DNA of 57,529 nt from Firmicutes bacterium FC7 (GCA_022760735.1 JAKELU010000015.1:291-57819), one strand, 5' to 3'; shown: positions 8,813 through 18,251, numbered from the stretch's first letter. Numbers and translations are program-made. Notes: a model not told the origin generated them from the letters alone.

Positions 8813-9541
8813 TTGAAAAAGAAAAATTATTTAATTTTAGGCATATTATTTTTACTGTTATCAACACCAAGTGTTAGTAATGCTATGCATATAATGGAAG
8901 GTTTTCTTCCAGCTAAATGGGCGATATTTTGGGCAATAGTATCATTACCATTTTTAGTAATAGGCTTAAGAAAAATAAAAAAAGTTTTTAAAGACGACGT
9001 GAATGCTAAAATTCTATTAGGATTAGCAGGAGGATTTGTATTTGTACTTTCTGCATTAAAGATACCATCAGTAACAGGAAGTTGTTCTCATCCAACAGGA
9101 GTTGGACTTGGTGCTATTTTATTTGGCCCAACTGTTATGACTGTAGTAGGCACTATAGTATTACTATTTCAAGCAATATTGCTAGCACATGGAGGATTAA
9201 CTACCCTTGGAGCTAATGTTTTTTCCATGGCTATAGTTGGACCTATTGTTTCCTATATTATATATAGAGGGCTAAAAAATACTAGGATTAATAAGCGTTT
9301 CACAGTATTTCTAGCAGCCTCCTTTGGAAACTTAGCTACATATGTGGTTACAGCTATTCAATTGTCAGTGGTTTTTCAAGATCCAGTTACTGGTCTAATG
9401 GGATCTCTAGCTAAATTTTTATCCGTCTTTGCTGTAACTCAAATTCCACTAGCAATTGTAGAGGGTTTACTTACAGCTATAATCTACAATCTTTTAGTTA
9501 ATTATAACAGTAAGGGAGTGGTTAATATTGAAAACATCTAG
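8813..9541 (+). CDS. cbiM: Cobalt ECF transporter substrate-specific subunit
   Basis: CbiM is the membrane S-component that binds Co(II) at its N-terminus. The 242-residue protein starts at TTG 8813 after AAGGAGTG (8798-8805). A signal peptide ending VSNA would leave the mature N-terminus [13 protein letters not shown]; in characterised CbiM proteins the terminal amine and His2 help ligate cobalt. Other marks are [20 protein letters not shown] and [15 protein letters not shown]. There are about six further membrane segments. Its 3' end overlaps cbiN by 14 bases. Confidence 0.93.
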   Translation: MKKKNYLILGILFLLLSTPSVSNAMHIMEGFLPAKWAIFWAIVSLPFLVIGLRKIKKVFKDDVNAKILLGLAGGFVFVLSALKIPSVTGSCSHPTGVGLGAILFGPTVMTVVGTIVLLFQAILLAHGGLTTLGANVFSMAIVGPIVSYIIYRGLKNTRINKRFTVFLAASFGNLATYVVTAIQLSVVFQDPVTGLMGSLAKFLSVFAVTQIPLAIVEGLLTAIIYNLLVNYNSKGVVNIENI

Positions 9542-9818
9542 AATTAATTTAGTACTTCTTTTAATAGTAGTAGGAATTATATTAGTGCCCTTAATATTTA
9601 TGGGGGATTCAGAATTTGGCGGTGCAGATGGAGAGGCTGAGGGTGTTATTTTAGAAATTGCACCAGATTACGAGCCTTGGGCAGAACCTATATGGGAGCC
9701 ACCAAGTGGAGAAATAGAAAGCTTATTATTTTCTACACAGGTTGCCATAGGCGCAGGGACAATAGGATATATCATTGGAATGCTTAGGGAGAGAAAAAGA
9801 ATTGCTTCTAATAGATAA
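9528..9818 (+). CDS. cbiN: Cobalt ECF transporter auxiliary subunit
   Basis: This 96-residue protein has one hydrophobic segment at each end and an extracytoplasmic middle with [22 protein letters not shown], typical of CbiN. CbiN stimulates cobalt transport by CbiM. It starts at TTG 9528 inside the end of cbiM, with AAGGGAGTGG just upstream, and its own end overlaps the start of cbiQ. The tight overlaps indicate coupled translation of the transporter subunits. Confidence 0.92.
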   Translation: MKTSRINLVLLLIVVGIILVPLIFMGDSEFGGADGEAEGVILEIAPDYEPWAEPIWEPPSGEIESLLFSTQVAIGAGTIGYIIGMLRERKRIASNR

Positions 9819-10485
9819 ATACGCATATACCAATAGATTAACAAATACCAATCCTTACATTAAATTTGCAATAGTGGTTATTGCCTTAGCAATGGCTACT
9901 ATTACAACTAATATATACATAAACTTATCAATACTAATCATTATGAGTATGTTAACTACTGTTGTTGCTGGCATACCAATTAATAAATACTTTAAACTTT
10001 TATTTATACCTAGTACATTCTTGGTATTAAGTATCTTAACTATTCTAATTAGCATATCAAGGGTTGATATATACGCTTGGAGAATTGAGATATTTAACTA
10101 TTATATAGGTATTACTGAGAGTGCACTTCAAGAGTCGATTTTGTTATCTACAAGAGTATTTGCAGCTATGGCTTCTACCTTTTTCCTAGGACTTACAACG
10201 CCTTTAAATAATATTATTAGGGTGCTAAAAAAAATGTATTTATCAAATGTTTTAATCGAACTTTTAGTTCTAATTTATAGATTTATATTTATTTTTCTTA
10301 AAGAAGCTATGGAAATTCATACTGGTCAAGAATTGAAATTTGGATATTCAAATATGAAAAATAGTTTAAGATCTACAGGGTTATTAATAAGTAGCCTTTT
10401 TACAAGACTTATACTTAGATATAGGGATATGGTAGTTATTTTAGAGTGCAAATTATATGATGGAGAATTTAAGATAGGTGATTAA
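9802..10485 (+). CDS. cbiQ: Cobalt ECF transporter T component
   Basis: CbiQ is the transmembrane scaffold that couples CbiO to CbiM. The 227-residue protein reads [21 protein letters not shown] at its start, then several membrane segments and a cytoplasmic helix region with LGLTTPLNNIIRVLKKMYL. I chose TTG 9802, because AGGGAGA (about 9785-9791) sits at a usable distance and family members begin just before the DKYA motif. An in-frame TTG at 9775 would add nine residues. The start overlaps cbiN by 17 bases. Confidence 0.88.
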   Translation: MLLIDKYAYTNRLTNTNPYIKFAIVVIALAMATITTNIYINLSILIIMSMLTTVVAGIPINKYFKLLFIPSTFLVLSILTILISISRVDIYAWRIEIFNYYIGITESALQESILLSTRVFAAMASTFFLGLTTPLNNIIRVLKKMYLSNVLIELLVLIYRFIFIFLKEAMEIHTGQELKFGYSNMKNSLRSTGLLISSLFTRLILRYRDMVVILECKLYDGEFKIGD

Positions 10486-11292
10486 ATGATTAAGGTAGAA
10501 TCCTTAGAATACAAATATAAAGATGGAACTAAGGCTTTAAAAAATGTAAATATCGATTTAGATAAAGGTAATATAATAGGAATTATTGGGTCTAATGGCT
10601 CTGGGAAGTCCACTTTGTTTTTAAATATATTAGGTATTTTAAGGCCTTCTAAAGGTACTATAAAATACAATAATATCCCTTTAAAATATGATAAAAAATC
10701 TTTAAGAAATTATAGAAAAGAAGTTACAATGGTTTTTCAAGATCCGGAGAAGCAGTTGTTTTATTCTAGGGTTTATGATGATATTGCCTTTGCTCTAAGA
10801 AACCTTAATGTGTCTGAAGATGAAATCAGAAAAAAGGTAGAATTGATATTGGATAGGGTCAAGGCAATGGATCTGAAGGAGAAACCAACACACTTTCTTA
10901 GCTATGGCCAAAAGAAGCGAGTTACAATTGGTGGAGCAATGGTTGTGGATTCAAATGTAATCTTACTAGACGAGCCAACATCTGGATTGGACCCTGCTAT
11001 GTCAGAAGAAGTTATGAGCATAATTAAAGATCTTAGTAATGAAAAAAAACTAGTAGTATCAAGTCATGATATGGATTTTATATACGAGGTATGCGACTAC
11101 GTTTACATAATTTCAAAGGGTGAAATTCTAGGAGAAGGAATTCCAGAAGAAATATTTCTAAAATCAAAGCTTCTTAAGGATGCAGGATTGGATAAACCCT
11201 GGTTAGTTAAAATTCATGAGTACCTTGGTATACCTCTTGTTAAAAATGAAAATGAGTTATTAAAAAATAAACTTATAAAGGAGTCAATATGA
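10486..11292 (+). CDS. cbiO: Cobalt ECF transporter ATPase
   Basis: This is the 268-residue energy-coupling ATPase. It shows EYKYKDGTKALKNVN, P-loop GSNGSGKST, Q-loop MVFQDPEKQLFYSRVYDDI (the group II ECF ATPase style), signature LSYGQKKRV, Walker B VILLDEPTSGLDP, and switch His SSHDMDF. ATG 10486 begins right after the cbiQ stop, with only weak ribosome-site bases before it, so coupling is likely. It overlaps cbiK by four bases (ATGA). Confidence 0.93.
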   Translation: MIKVESLEYKYKDGTKALKNVNIDLDKGNIIGIIGSNGSGKSTLFLNILGILRPSKGTIKYNNIPLKYDKKSLRNYRKEVTMVFQDPEKQLFYSRVYDDIAFALRNLNVSEDEIRKKVELILDRVKAMDLKEKPTHFLSYGQKKRVTIGGAMVVDSNVILLDEPTSGLDPAMSEEVMSIIKDLSNEKKLVVSSHDMDFIYEVCDYVYIISKGEILGEGIPEEIFLKSKLLKDAGLDKPWLVKIHEYLGIPLVKNENELLKNKLIKESI

Positions 11293-12062
11293 AAAAAGGA
11301 ATAATAGTTACAAGCTTTGGGACAACCTATGAAGAAACCAGAATTAAATGTATTGAATCAATTGAAAATAGAATAAGAGAAGAATTTTCTGAGTCCTTGG
11401 TCTTAAGGGCCTTTACCTCAAGAATGGTAATAAACAAATTGAAGAATATGGACAATTTCCATGTTGATACGCCTTCTGAAGCCTTAGCAAGGATGAAAGA
11501 AGAAGGGATTAAGGACATTTACATTCAGCCATTGCTTATTATCGAAGGCGTAGAATATGAAAAGATAATAAGGGAATCACGAGATTTTATTAAAGAAAAT
11601 CAAGAATTTCATGTTTCTATAGGTAAACCTTTATTATCTTCTGGATTAGATTATGAAAGAGTGGTTGAAGCTCTAGGTATATCGGATAATGAAGCAATAG
11701 TATTTATGGGGCATGGTTCCAATCATGAAATGGACATTTCCTATGAAAAATTAGAGAAAATTATAAGAGAAAAAGGATATGAAAATACCTTTATAGCAAC
11801 AGTTGAGGGCGAAAAAACAATTGAAGATGTAATCATAAAATTAAAGGAAAAAGATATACAAAAAGTATTGCTTAAGCCATTTATGCTTGTAGCAGGAGAC
11901 CATGCAAAAAACGATATGGCTTCGGATGAAGATGATTCCTGGAAGAGCATATTAGAGAAAAATGGAATTAATGTAGTTACAGAAGTAAAGGGATTAGGTG
12001 AAATTGAAGGTATTCAGAATATTTTTATAGACCATCTAAAGGAAATATATTTTGAAAAATAA
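11289..12062 (+). CDS. cbiK: Sirohydrochlorin cobaltochelatase
   Basis: CbiK inserts Co(II) into sirohydrochlorin, the first committed step of the anaerobic route. The 257-residue protein has the class II chelatase fold with GIIVTSFGTTYEETR at the N-terminus, the metal/proton His motif VFMGHGSNHE near residue 140, and KPFMLVAGDHAKNDMASD with the second His. The length and the two-His arrangement fit CbiK rather than the short CbiX. AAGGAG precedes ATG 11289, which overlaps the cbiO stop. The ligand Co is delivered by the CbiMNQO genes just upstream. Confidence 0.93.
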   Translation: MKKGIIVTSFGTTYEETRIKCIESIENRIREEFSESLVLRAFTSRMVINKLKNMDNFHVDTPSEALARMKEEGIKDIYIQPLLIIEGVEYEKIIRESRDFIKENQEFHVSIGKPLLSSGLDYERVVEALGISDNEAIVFMGHGSNHEMDISYEKLEKIIREKGYENTFIATVEGEKTIEDVIIKLKEKDIQKVLLKPFMLVAGDHAKNDMASDEDDSWKSILEKNGINVVTEVKGLGEIEGIQNIFIDHLKEIYFEK

Positions 12063-12073
12063 GGAGAATAATT

Positions 12074-12694
12074 ATGTATATTAAAAACCCAATGGCTATT
12101 GAGAATAAAAGTATGGATATTATTGATGAAGTAATGGAAGATACTTCTTTTACTGATGAGGAAAAAATCATTGCTAAAAGAATGATACACACTACTGGAG
12201 ATTTTGAATATAGAAAAATAATAGTTTTTAAGAAGGATTTTATTTCAGAAGCAAAAAAAGCAATTCTAAGTGGAAGTAAAATATTTACTGATACTAAAAT
12301 GGCCTATACAGGAATAAATAAACCGGCATTAGCAAAGGCAGGTTGCGAACTTAGATGCTTTATAGATTATGAGAGAGTATTTAAAATGTCAAAGGAGAAG
12401 GGTACAACAAGGTCTGCTTGTGCTGTGGATTTAGCTGTAGAAGAGGGAATTGATATATTTGTCATAGGTAATGCACCTACTGCTCTATTTCGTGTACTTG
12501 AATTAGTTAAGGAAGGAAAAGTAAATCCTAAATTTATAGTAGGAGTACCAGTAGGATTCGTTGGAGCAGCAGAATCCAAAGAATATTTAAGAGAATTTAA
12601 TCTTCCATCAATATCAACAGTGGGAAATAAGGGAGGTAGCAATGTGGCAGCTTCCATTATAAACGCACTGTTATATATGGTTGTTGGAAGGTAA
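12074..12694 (+). CDS. cbiC: Cobalt-precorrin-8 methylmutase
   Basis: CbiC moves a methyl group from C11 to C12 to form cobyrinate. The 206-residue protein shows MYIKNPMAIENKSMDII at the N-terminus, the catalytic-His region MIHTTGDFEY, DTKMAYTGINK, FVIGNAPTALF, and VGVPVGFVGAAESKE with GNKGGSN near the end. All are CbiC/CobH hallmarks. AAGGAGA precedes ATG 12074. It is 11 bases after cbiK. Confidence 0.95.
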   Translation: MYIKNPMAIENKSMDIIDEVMEDTSFTDEEKIIAKRMIHTTGDFEYRKIIVFKKDFISEAKKAILSGSKIFTDTKMAYTGINKPALAKAGCELRCFIDYERVFKMSKEKGTTRSACAVDLAVEEGIDIFVIGNAPTALFRVLELVKEGKVNPKFIVGVPVGFVGAAESKEYLREFNLPSISTVGNKGGSNVAASIINALLYMVVGR

Positions 12695-12714
12695 TAGATA
12701 AGGGGGCTTATCTA

Positions 12715-13797
12715 ATGTCAAAATTAGATATGTATGTAATTAAGGAAGGAAAAAGTTTAAGATGTGGATATACAACTGGAAGCTGTGCATCAGCTGCGGC
12801 TAAAGCTGCTACAACTATGTTAGAAAATGGAGAACCCATTAAATATATAGAAATAGATACTCCGGCAAATGTAAAATTAAAGTTGGAAGTTCATAATCCA
12901 GTGATAAATAAGGATTATGCATCCTGCTCTATAATTAAGGATGCAGGAGATGATCCGGATAATACTGATGGTATTGAAATATTTGCAAAGGTCAGCAGAA
13001 GAAAAGATGACCATATATTCATAGATGGTGGTCAAGGTATAGGAAGAATTACACGAAAGGGCTTATTTGGAGAAATTGGTGAAGCAGCCATAAATCCTGT
13101 CCCTAGGAAAATGATTGAATCCGAAGTAAGGAAAGTTAGTAAAAATTCAGGCTATGATGTCTTAATATATGCACCTCAGGGAGAGATTATCGCAAAAAAA
13201 ACCTTTAATTCCTATATAGGCATTGAAGGAGGCATATCAATAATAGGTACCAAGGGTATTGTATATCCAATGAGTGAAGAAGCCCTATTAAAAACCGTAT
13301 ATATGGAGATAGATATGCTAGAACAGAAATATGGTAAAGAGCATATAGTCCTAGTGCCAGGAAACTACGGAGAGAAAATTTCTGATAGTCTAGGCATAAG
13401 TGAACCTAGGGTTAAGGTTTCTAATTATTTGGGAGATAGCTTACTTTATGTATATAACAAGGGCTTTAAATCAATTACGCTAATAGGTCATATAGGAAAG
13501 TTTGCAAAGCTTTCTATTGGTGTTTTTAACACACACAGTAAAGTTTGCGATGGAAGAATGGAAGCCTTTATATACTATTTAGCGCTAATGGGTGCACCTT
13601 TGGAAGTTCTAAATAAAGTAAATAAGGCAATTACGGCAGAGGAAGGTCTAAATATCTGTATAGAGGAAGGCTATGGACAAGTAGTTAAAATGATGGAAAA
13701 GGGTGCCGAAGATAAAGTTCGAAGATATTTAAAGGACGAAAACTTAGATGTTAAGGTAATCATTTATTCCATGGAACGAGGTGTTGATATATGCTAA
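12715..13797 (+). CDS. cbiD: Cobalt-precorrin-5B C1-methyltransferase
   Basis: CbiD methylates C1 during ring contraction in the anaerobic route. The 360-residue protein has RCGYTTGSCASAAAKAA near the N-terminus, SIIKDAGDDPDNTDG, DGGQGIGRITRKGL, EAAINPVPRKMI, the SAM-region VLVPGNYGE, and THSKVCDGRMEAF. These are family-specific and not shared with the other methylases. AAGGGGG precedes ATG 12715. The stop overlaps the cbiE start by seven bases. Confidence 0.95.
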   Translation: MSKLDMYVIKEGKSLRCGYTTGSCASAAAKAATTMLENGEPIKYIEIDTPANVKLKLEVHNPVINKDYASCSIIKDAGDDPDNTDGIEIFAKVSRRKDDHIFIDGGQGIGRITRKGLFGEIGEAAINPVPRKMIESEVRKVSKNSGYDVLIYAPQGEIIAKKTFNSYIGIEGGISIIGTKGIVYPMSEEALLKTVYMEIDMLEQKYGKEHIVLVPGNYGEKISDSLGISEPRVKVSNYLGDSLLYVYNKGFKSITLIGHIGKFAKLSIGVFNTHSKVCDGRMEAFIYYLALMGAPLEVLNKVNKAITAEEGLNICIEEGYGQVVKMMEKGAEDKVRRYLKDENLDVKVIIYSMERGVDIC

Positions 13798-14387
13798 CTA
13801 TAGCAGGAGTTGGACCGGGAAATCCTAAATACTTAACCATAGACGTAATTGAAAGAATTAAGAATGCTGATAAGGTAATAGCTTTTGGAAGAGTTGGAGC
13901 TTCAATAAGGTCCATAAGGAAGGATTACGTAGAAGTATGCCGTGTAGATGAAGTAATCAATAATTTAGAAGAGGGAAGGGATGTTCTACTTTTAGCATCA
14001 GGTGATCCTAACTTCTATGGAATAGTTGAGTACCTTAAAGGAAAGGAAGTAGTTATAAATCAAGTATTACCTGGTTTGTCATCATTTCAATATATGATGG
14101 CAAGACTTAAGATGTCCTGGCAAAATGCCAATCTCATTTCATTGCATGGTAGAAATGGGGATTTAAATAAAGTTAAAGATCATAAGCTTACTATAGCACT
14201 CATAGATAAAAATAATAACCCGTCCTATATATCAAGTGAATTATATAAGCTTGGGATAAGTGGGACCATGTATGTAGGTTTTAATCTATCATACGAGGAT
14301 GAGAAAATAATTAAAGTAAAAATAGGCGAGGAAGTTGAGAATTACTCCTCCCTTGGAGTGGTGGTAATTGAAAATGAAATGGATTAA
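13791..14387 (+). CDS. cbiE: Cobalt-precorrin-7 C5-methyltransferase
   Basis: This 198-residue tetrapyrrole methylase methylates C5. It has GVGPGNPKYLTIDVIERI at the N-terminus, LLASGDPNFYGIVEYL, and the family's LPGLSSFQYMMARL and SLHGRNGD segments, which distinguish CbiE from CbiF, CbiH and CbiL. In many bacteria CbiE is fused to CbiT (CobL); here the two are separate genes that overlap by 20 bases. Its start overlaps cbiD. Confidence 0.93.
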   Translation: MLTIAGVGPGNPKYLTIDVIERIKNADKVIAFGRVGASIRSIRKDYVEVCRVDEVINNLEEGRDVLLLASGDPNFYGIVEYLKGKEVVINQVLPGLSSFQYMMARLKMSWQNANLISLHGRNGDLNKVKDHKLTIALIDKNNNPSYISSELYKLGISGTMYVGFNLSYEDEKIIKVKIGEEVENYSSLGVVVIENEMD

Positions 14388-14928
14388 AGATGAAGAGTTT
14401 ATCAGAGGCAATATTCCTATGACTAAGTTCAATATAAGAATTCTTACCATTGGATATTTAGCCATAGAAGATGGCGACAGGCTTTTAGATATAGGTGCTG
14501 GAACAGGTTCCATCTCCATAGAAGTAGCGCTTCAGGGAGCTAAGGTCTGGGCAATTGAAAAGGAAAAAGAGGGCGTTGAACTTATACAAGCCAATAGTGA
14601 AAAATTCAATACAAATATAAATATTATAAATGGACAAGCTCCAGAAAATTTACCAAATATTAATTTCAATAAATGCTTTATTGGTGGAAGTGGCGGAAAG
14701 CTTAAGGAAATATTTGATTATTTAAAAGATCACTTAGAGAAAAATGGAATAGTCTGTGGAAATTTCATTACCTTAAATAACTTATATGAATTTATAAATT
14801 TATTGAATAAGTACAATTACAAGGATATTGAAACTCAGCTAATCCAAAGTGCATATATGGATAGAATTGGCTTAATGAAGGGACAAAACCCAATTTACAT
14901 AGTAAAAGGAGTGAAGGGTAATGATTAG
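14368..14928 (+). CDS. cbiT: Cobalt-precorrin-6B C15-methyltransferase (decarboxylating)
   Basis: CbiT removes the C12 acetate carboxyl and methylates C15. This 186-residue protein has a Rossmann SAM fold: IKDEEFIRGNIPMTK at the N-terminus (family hallmark), SAM motif LDIGAGTGSISIEVA, acidic AIEKE, NGQAPENLP, and CFIGGSGGKLKEI. TTGGAGTGG lies before ATG 14368, and the start lies inside cbiE. The end overlaps cbiF by eight bases. Confidence 0.95.
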   Translation: MKMKWIKDEEFIRGNIPMTKFNIRILTIGYLAIEDGDRLLDIGAGTGSISIEVALQGAKVWAIEKEKEGVELIQANSEKFNTNINIINGQAPENLPNINFNKCFIGGSGGKLKEIFDYLKDHLEKNGIVCGNFITLNNLYEFINLLNKYNYKDIETQLIQSAYMDRIGLMKGQNPIYIVKGVKGND

Positions 14929-15706
14929 TTTTGTAGGAGCAGGTCCAGGAGATGTTGACTTAATTACAATAAAGGGAAGAAGATTATTAGAAGAAGCAGA
15001 CGTTATTATTTATGCTGGAAGTTTAGTATCAAAGGAACATTTAGAGTTTTCTAAAGAAAATTGTGAAATTCATAATAGTGCCTCTATGACGTTAGAGGAA
15101 GTAATAGATGTTATGGTGGAAAGTGAAAAAAAGGGATTAAAGGTCGTAAGGCTACATACTGGAGACCCAACTATTTATGGAGCTATTAGGGAGCAAATGG
15201 ATATTTTAGATTCAAAAGGAATCATTTATGAAGTTATACCAGGTGTTAGCTCATTTACTGCTGCATGTTCAGCTATTAAGAAGGAGTTCACTTTACCTAA
15301 CGTAAGTCAAACAGTGATTCTTACAAGAATAGAAGGAAGAACGCCTGTACCAGAGGGTGAAGATCTTGAGGAATTAGCTAAGCATAAAGCTTCCATGGCA
15401 ATATTTTTATCAGTGCAAGACATTGATAGGGTAGTAGAAAAATTAGCTAAAGGATATGGGTCCTACGATTTTCCAGTTGCAGTAGTATATAAAGCATCTT
15501 GGGAGGATCAAGAAATTGTATTAGGGACTTTAGGAAATATTGCCAAAAAGATTAAAGAAAAAGGAATAAATAAAATGGCTCAGATTCTCGTTGGTAATTT
15601 TATTGAGGGAGAATATGAAAGGTCTAAGCTATATGACCCAAGCTTCTCTCATAAGTTCAGACTCAGTTCAGAGGATAAGTTTAGACAAGGGTCGGAGGCA
15701 AAATAA
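14921..15706 (+). CDS. cbiF: Cobalt-precorrin-4 C11-methyltransferase
   Basis: This 261-residue methylase shows FVGAGPGDVDLITIKGRR, ADVIIYAGSLV, RLHTGDPTIYGAIREQMD, EVIPGVSSFTAACSAI, TRIEGRTPVPEGEDL, and VVYKASWEDQEIV, the full pattern of CbiF/CobM. It methylates C11 of cobalt-precorrin-4. AAAGGAGTGAAGGG precedes ATG 14921, and its stop overlaps the cbiG start by one base. Confidence 0.95.
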   Translation: MISFVGAGPGDVDLITIKGRRLLEEADVIIYAGSLVSKEHLEFSKENCEIHNSASMTLEEVIDVMVESEKKGLKVVRLHTGDPTIYGAIREQMDILDSKGIIYEVIPGVSSFTAACSAIKKEFTLPNVSQTVILTRIEGRTPVPEGEDLEELAKHKASMAIFLSVQDIDRVVEKLAKGYGSYDFPVAVVYKASWEDQEIVLGTLGNIAKKIKEKGINKMAQILVGNFIEGEYERSKLYDPSFSHKFRLSSEDKFRQGSEAK

Positions 15707-16710
15707 TGAAATTAGCTTGTCTTTCATTTACTGATAAAGGATATGCTATTGGAGAACAATTAGCTAATTTACCAAGTACAAAATATTTAGTAGAGCATTT
15801 TTCAAATTCGGAGGTACAAGGTGGAATTAAAAACTTTATTAGTGAATCATGGACAAAATACGATGGATTTATATTTATATCAGCAACGGGAATAGCTGTA
15901 AGGATGATTAGTCCATTTATTAAAAATAAGTCAAAGGATCCTGCCATAATTGTAGTAGATGATACTGGAAAGTTTGCTATTTCTCTTTTATCAGGACATT
16001 TAGGTGGTGCCAATAAATTAGCAGAGTGGATAGCTGAAGAAATAGGGGCAATTCCTGTTATTACAACTGCCTCGGACAACAGAGGTATTGATTCCGTAGA
16101 CGTATTTGCACAAAGGAATAATTATTATATAGAAGATATGGTATCAGCAAAAGAAATCACATCTTTAATGGTAAATGGTAAAAGAATAGGTATTTATACT
16201 GAAGATGAAAAGATAATTAACTACGACAATATTGAAATAATTTCAGATTTATCTAATATTGATTTGACTCTTGATGGAGCTATTATCGTTACATCTATGT
16301 ATGATATAGGGGATATAAAAATTCCATATACAATTCTAAGACCTAAGAATATAAATATCGGTATTGGTTGTAGAAAAGGGATAGAGTCTGACTATATTAT
16401 TGAGGCTATAAAGGCAGCGTTAATGAATAAAAACCTATCTTTTAATAGTATTGATTCAATGGGTACTGTAGAAGTAAAAAAGTTTGAACTAGGAATTATT
16501 AAAGCAGCGGAGTACTTTAAATGTCCTTTAAAAATATTTACTATAGACGAAATAAAACAAATTGAGGATATGTTCCAAAAATCTCAATTCGTAAAGGATA
16601 CAATCGGTGTATATTCAGTATCTGAACCATGTGCATATCTTCTTGGTGGAAAGATGATAACAAGAAAATCAAGATTTGATGGAGTTACTATATCCATATC
16701 GAAACAGTAG
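15706..16710 (+). CDS. cbiG: Cobalt-precorrin-5A hydrolase
   Basis: CbiG opens the delta-lactone and releases acetaldehyde in the ring-contraction stage. The 334-residue protein has an N-terminal domain with GFIFISATGIAVRMISPF and VVDDTGKFAISLLSGHLGG, then a linker, and a C-terminal CobE-like domain with IGIGCRKGIESDYI and VYSVSEPCAYLLGG. This is the normal two-domain layout, not a fusion with CbiH. ATG 15706 overlaps the cbiF stop; GGAGG sits just before. Confidence 0.95.
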   Translation: MKLACLSFTDKGYAIGEQLANLPSTKYLVEHFSNSEVQGGIKNFISESWTKYDGFIFISATGIAVRMISPFIKNKSKDPAIIVVDDTGKFAISLLSGHLGGANKLAEWIAEEIGAIPVITTASDNRGIDSVDVFAQRNNYYIEDMVSAKEITSLMVNGKRIGIYTEDEKIINYDNIEIISDLSNIDLTLDGAIIVTSMYDIGDIKIPYTILRPKNINIGIGCRKGIESDYIIEAIKAALMNKNLSFNSIDSMGTVEVKKFELGIIKAAEYFKCPLKIFTIDEIKQIEDMFQKSQFVKDTIGVYSVSEPCAYLLGGKMITRKSRFDGVTISISKQ

Positions 16711-16720
16711 GGAGGAAAAA

Positions 16721-17443
16721 ATGTCAAAATTATTTGTTGTTGGAATTGGTCCAGGTGGACGTGAAAATATGACTTTAAAAGCAGTCGATGTAATAAAGAA
16801 ATGCGATGTTATTGTTGGATATACCCCATATATTGAATATCTAGGGGATTTAACAGATGGTAAAGAGCTTATTTCCACTGGTATGAAGGGTGAAATAGAA
16901 AGATGTAAATTAGCCATAGAGCAGGTTAAAATAGGTAAAAACACAGCTATTATAAGTACCGGAGATGCAGGTCTATATGGAATGGCTGGTCCTATATTGG
17001 AATTAGCAGAGGATATAGATGTTGAAGTAGTCCCTGGAGTTACTGCTACTTTTTCAGCTGCATCAGAATTAGGTTCTCCTATTATGCATGATTATGCATC
17101 TATTAGCCTAAGTGATCTATTAACTCCATGGGAGATAATTGAAAAGAGATTAGACAAGGCTGCAGAAGCAGACTTTGTCATTACAATTTATAACCCAAGA
17201 TCAAGGGGAAGAAAAACACATCTTGAAAAAGCAATTGAGATTATATCTAGATATAGAGATAAAAATACTCCAATTGGAATCGTTAGAAACTCAGGTAGGG
17301 CAAATACAGAGCTTGTGATTACCACTTTAGATAGCATTGACTTTGATTCCGTGGACATGCTATCTGTATTAATTATTGGTAATTCTAATACCTATGTTAA
17401 AAACAATAAAATTATAACACCGAGAGGATATGAAATAAAATGA
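16721..17443 (+). CDS. cbiH: Cobalt-factor III C17-methyltransferase
   Basis: CbiH methylates C17 and contracts the ring. The 240-residue protein reads FVVGIGPGGRENMTLKAV, VIVGYTPYIEYL, IISTGDAGLYGMAGPILE, VVPGVTATFSAASELG, SLSDLLTPWEIIEKR, and TIYNPRSRGR, the CobJ/CbiH pattern. I chose ATG 16721 because GGGAGG (about 16709-16714) is directly upstream; an ATG at 16676 would lie within cbiG. It is the basic single-domain form without a C-terminal iron-sulfur extension. It overlaps cbiJ by four bases. Confidence 0.94.
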   Translation: MSKLFVVGIGPGGRENMTLKAVDVIKKCDVIVGYTPYIEYLGDLTDGKELISTGMKGEIERCKLAIEQVKIGKNTAIISTGDAGLYGMAGPILELAEDIDVEVVPGVTATFSAASELGSPIMHDYASISLSDLLTPWEIIEKRLDKAAEADFVITIYNPRSRGRKTHLEKAIEIISRYRDKNTPIGIVRNSGRANTELVITTLDSIDFDSVDMLSVLIIGNSNTYVKNNKIITPRGYEIK

Positions 17444-18165
17444 TTTGGATAATAGGAGGTACTTCAGAATCTAGGGAATTAGTTAATCGATTAGGAGATA
17501 GAAAAGATTTTGTTGTAACTATAGCTACTGAAGGTGGTAAGGATTTTCTAAATACTGATAATGTAATAATAGGCAGATTAAATAAAGAGGAAATGATTAG
17601 ATTTGCTAAAGACAATGATATCGATACAATTGTCGATCTTTCCCATCCATATGCAAAAATAGTAACCGATAATGCTAAAATAATTAGTGAAGAACTTGGA
17701 ATAAAGTATTTAAGGTATGTAAGAAAAAAGACTATGCATAAAGGAGATGCAATATATTTAAATTCTTACGAGGAATGCTATGAATATCTTTCCCAAATTA
17801 CAGGCACTGTTTTTTTCACTACAGGGTCTAAGAATATTGGTGGTTTTGAAAAGGTAAGAGGAAATAATAGATTTATTTATCGTATCTTACCTGCATTAGA
17901 AAGTATTGAGATATGCAATAAATACAATATTCATATGGGTGATATCATAGCTTTATTGGGGCCATTTTCTAAGGAATTTAATAAAATTATGTTATCAACA
18001 TATAAGGCAGATTACTGTGTCATGAAGGACAGTGGTCATGTTGGTGGAACTTTAGAAAAGTTAGAAGCTTGTAGAGAACTTGGAATAAAGCCAATTATTA
18101 TAGGAAGGGAAGATGAAGAAGGATTTTCTAATTTAGATAATATCTATTCTTTATTAACATATTAA
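17440..18165 (+). CDS. cbiJ: Cobalt-precorrin-6A reductase
   Basis: CbiJ reduces cobalt-precorrin-6A with a nicotinamide cofactor. The 241-residue protein has IWIIGGTSESRELVNRL (dinucleotide-type loop), DTIVDLSHPYAKIV, KYLRYVRK, VFFTTGSKNIGGFE, RILPALESIE, ALLGPFSKEFNK and DSGHVGGTLEKLEA, matching CobK/CbiJ. The start overlaps the cbiH stop (ATGA). It is the last cobalamin gene, and a strong hairpin follows. Confidence 0.94.
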   Translation: MIWIIGGTSESRELVNRLGDRKDFVVTIATEGGKDFLNTDNVIIGRLNKEEMIRFAKDNDIDTIVDLSHPYAKIVTDNAKIISEELGIKYLRYVRKKTMHKGDAIYLNSYEECYEYLSQITGTVFFTTGSKNIGGFEKVRGNNRFIYRILPALESIEICNKYNIHMGDIIALLGPFSKEFNKIMLSTYKADYCVMKDSGHVGGTLEKLEACRELGIKPIIIGREDEEGFSNLDNIYSLLTY

Positions 18166-18176
18166 CCATTCACTTG

Positions 18177-18211
18177 CACTTACCTTAAATTAAGGTAAGT
18201 GTATTTCTTTA
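18177..18211 (+). terminator. Terminator of the cobalamin operon
   Basis: CACTTACCTTA pairs with TAAGGTAAGTG around AAT, followed by TATTTCTTT. It closes the cobalamin unit and lies 12 bases past the cbiJ stop. Confidence 0.75.
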
Positions 18212-18222
18212 TCAACAGATAT

Positions 18223-18251
18223 TTGTTAAATAATAAATAATAATGTATAAT
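18223..18251 (+). promoter_or_regulatory. Promoter of the LtaS-like gene
   Basis: TTGTTA (18223-18228) and TATAAT (18246-18251) are separated by 17 bases, 40 bases upstream of the next gene's start. Confidence 0.65.
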
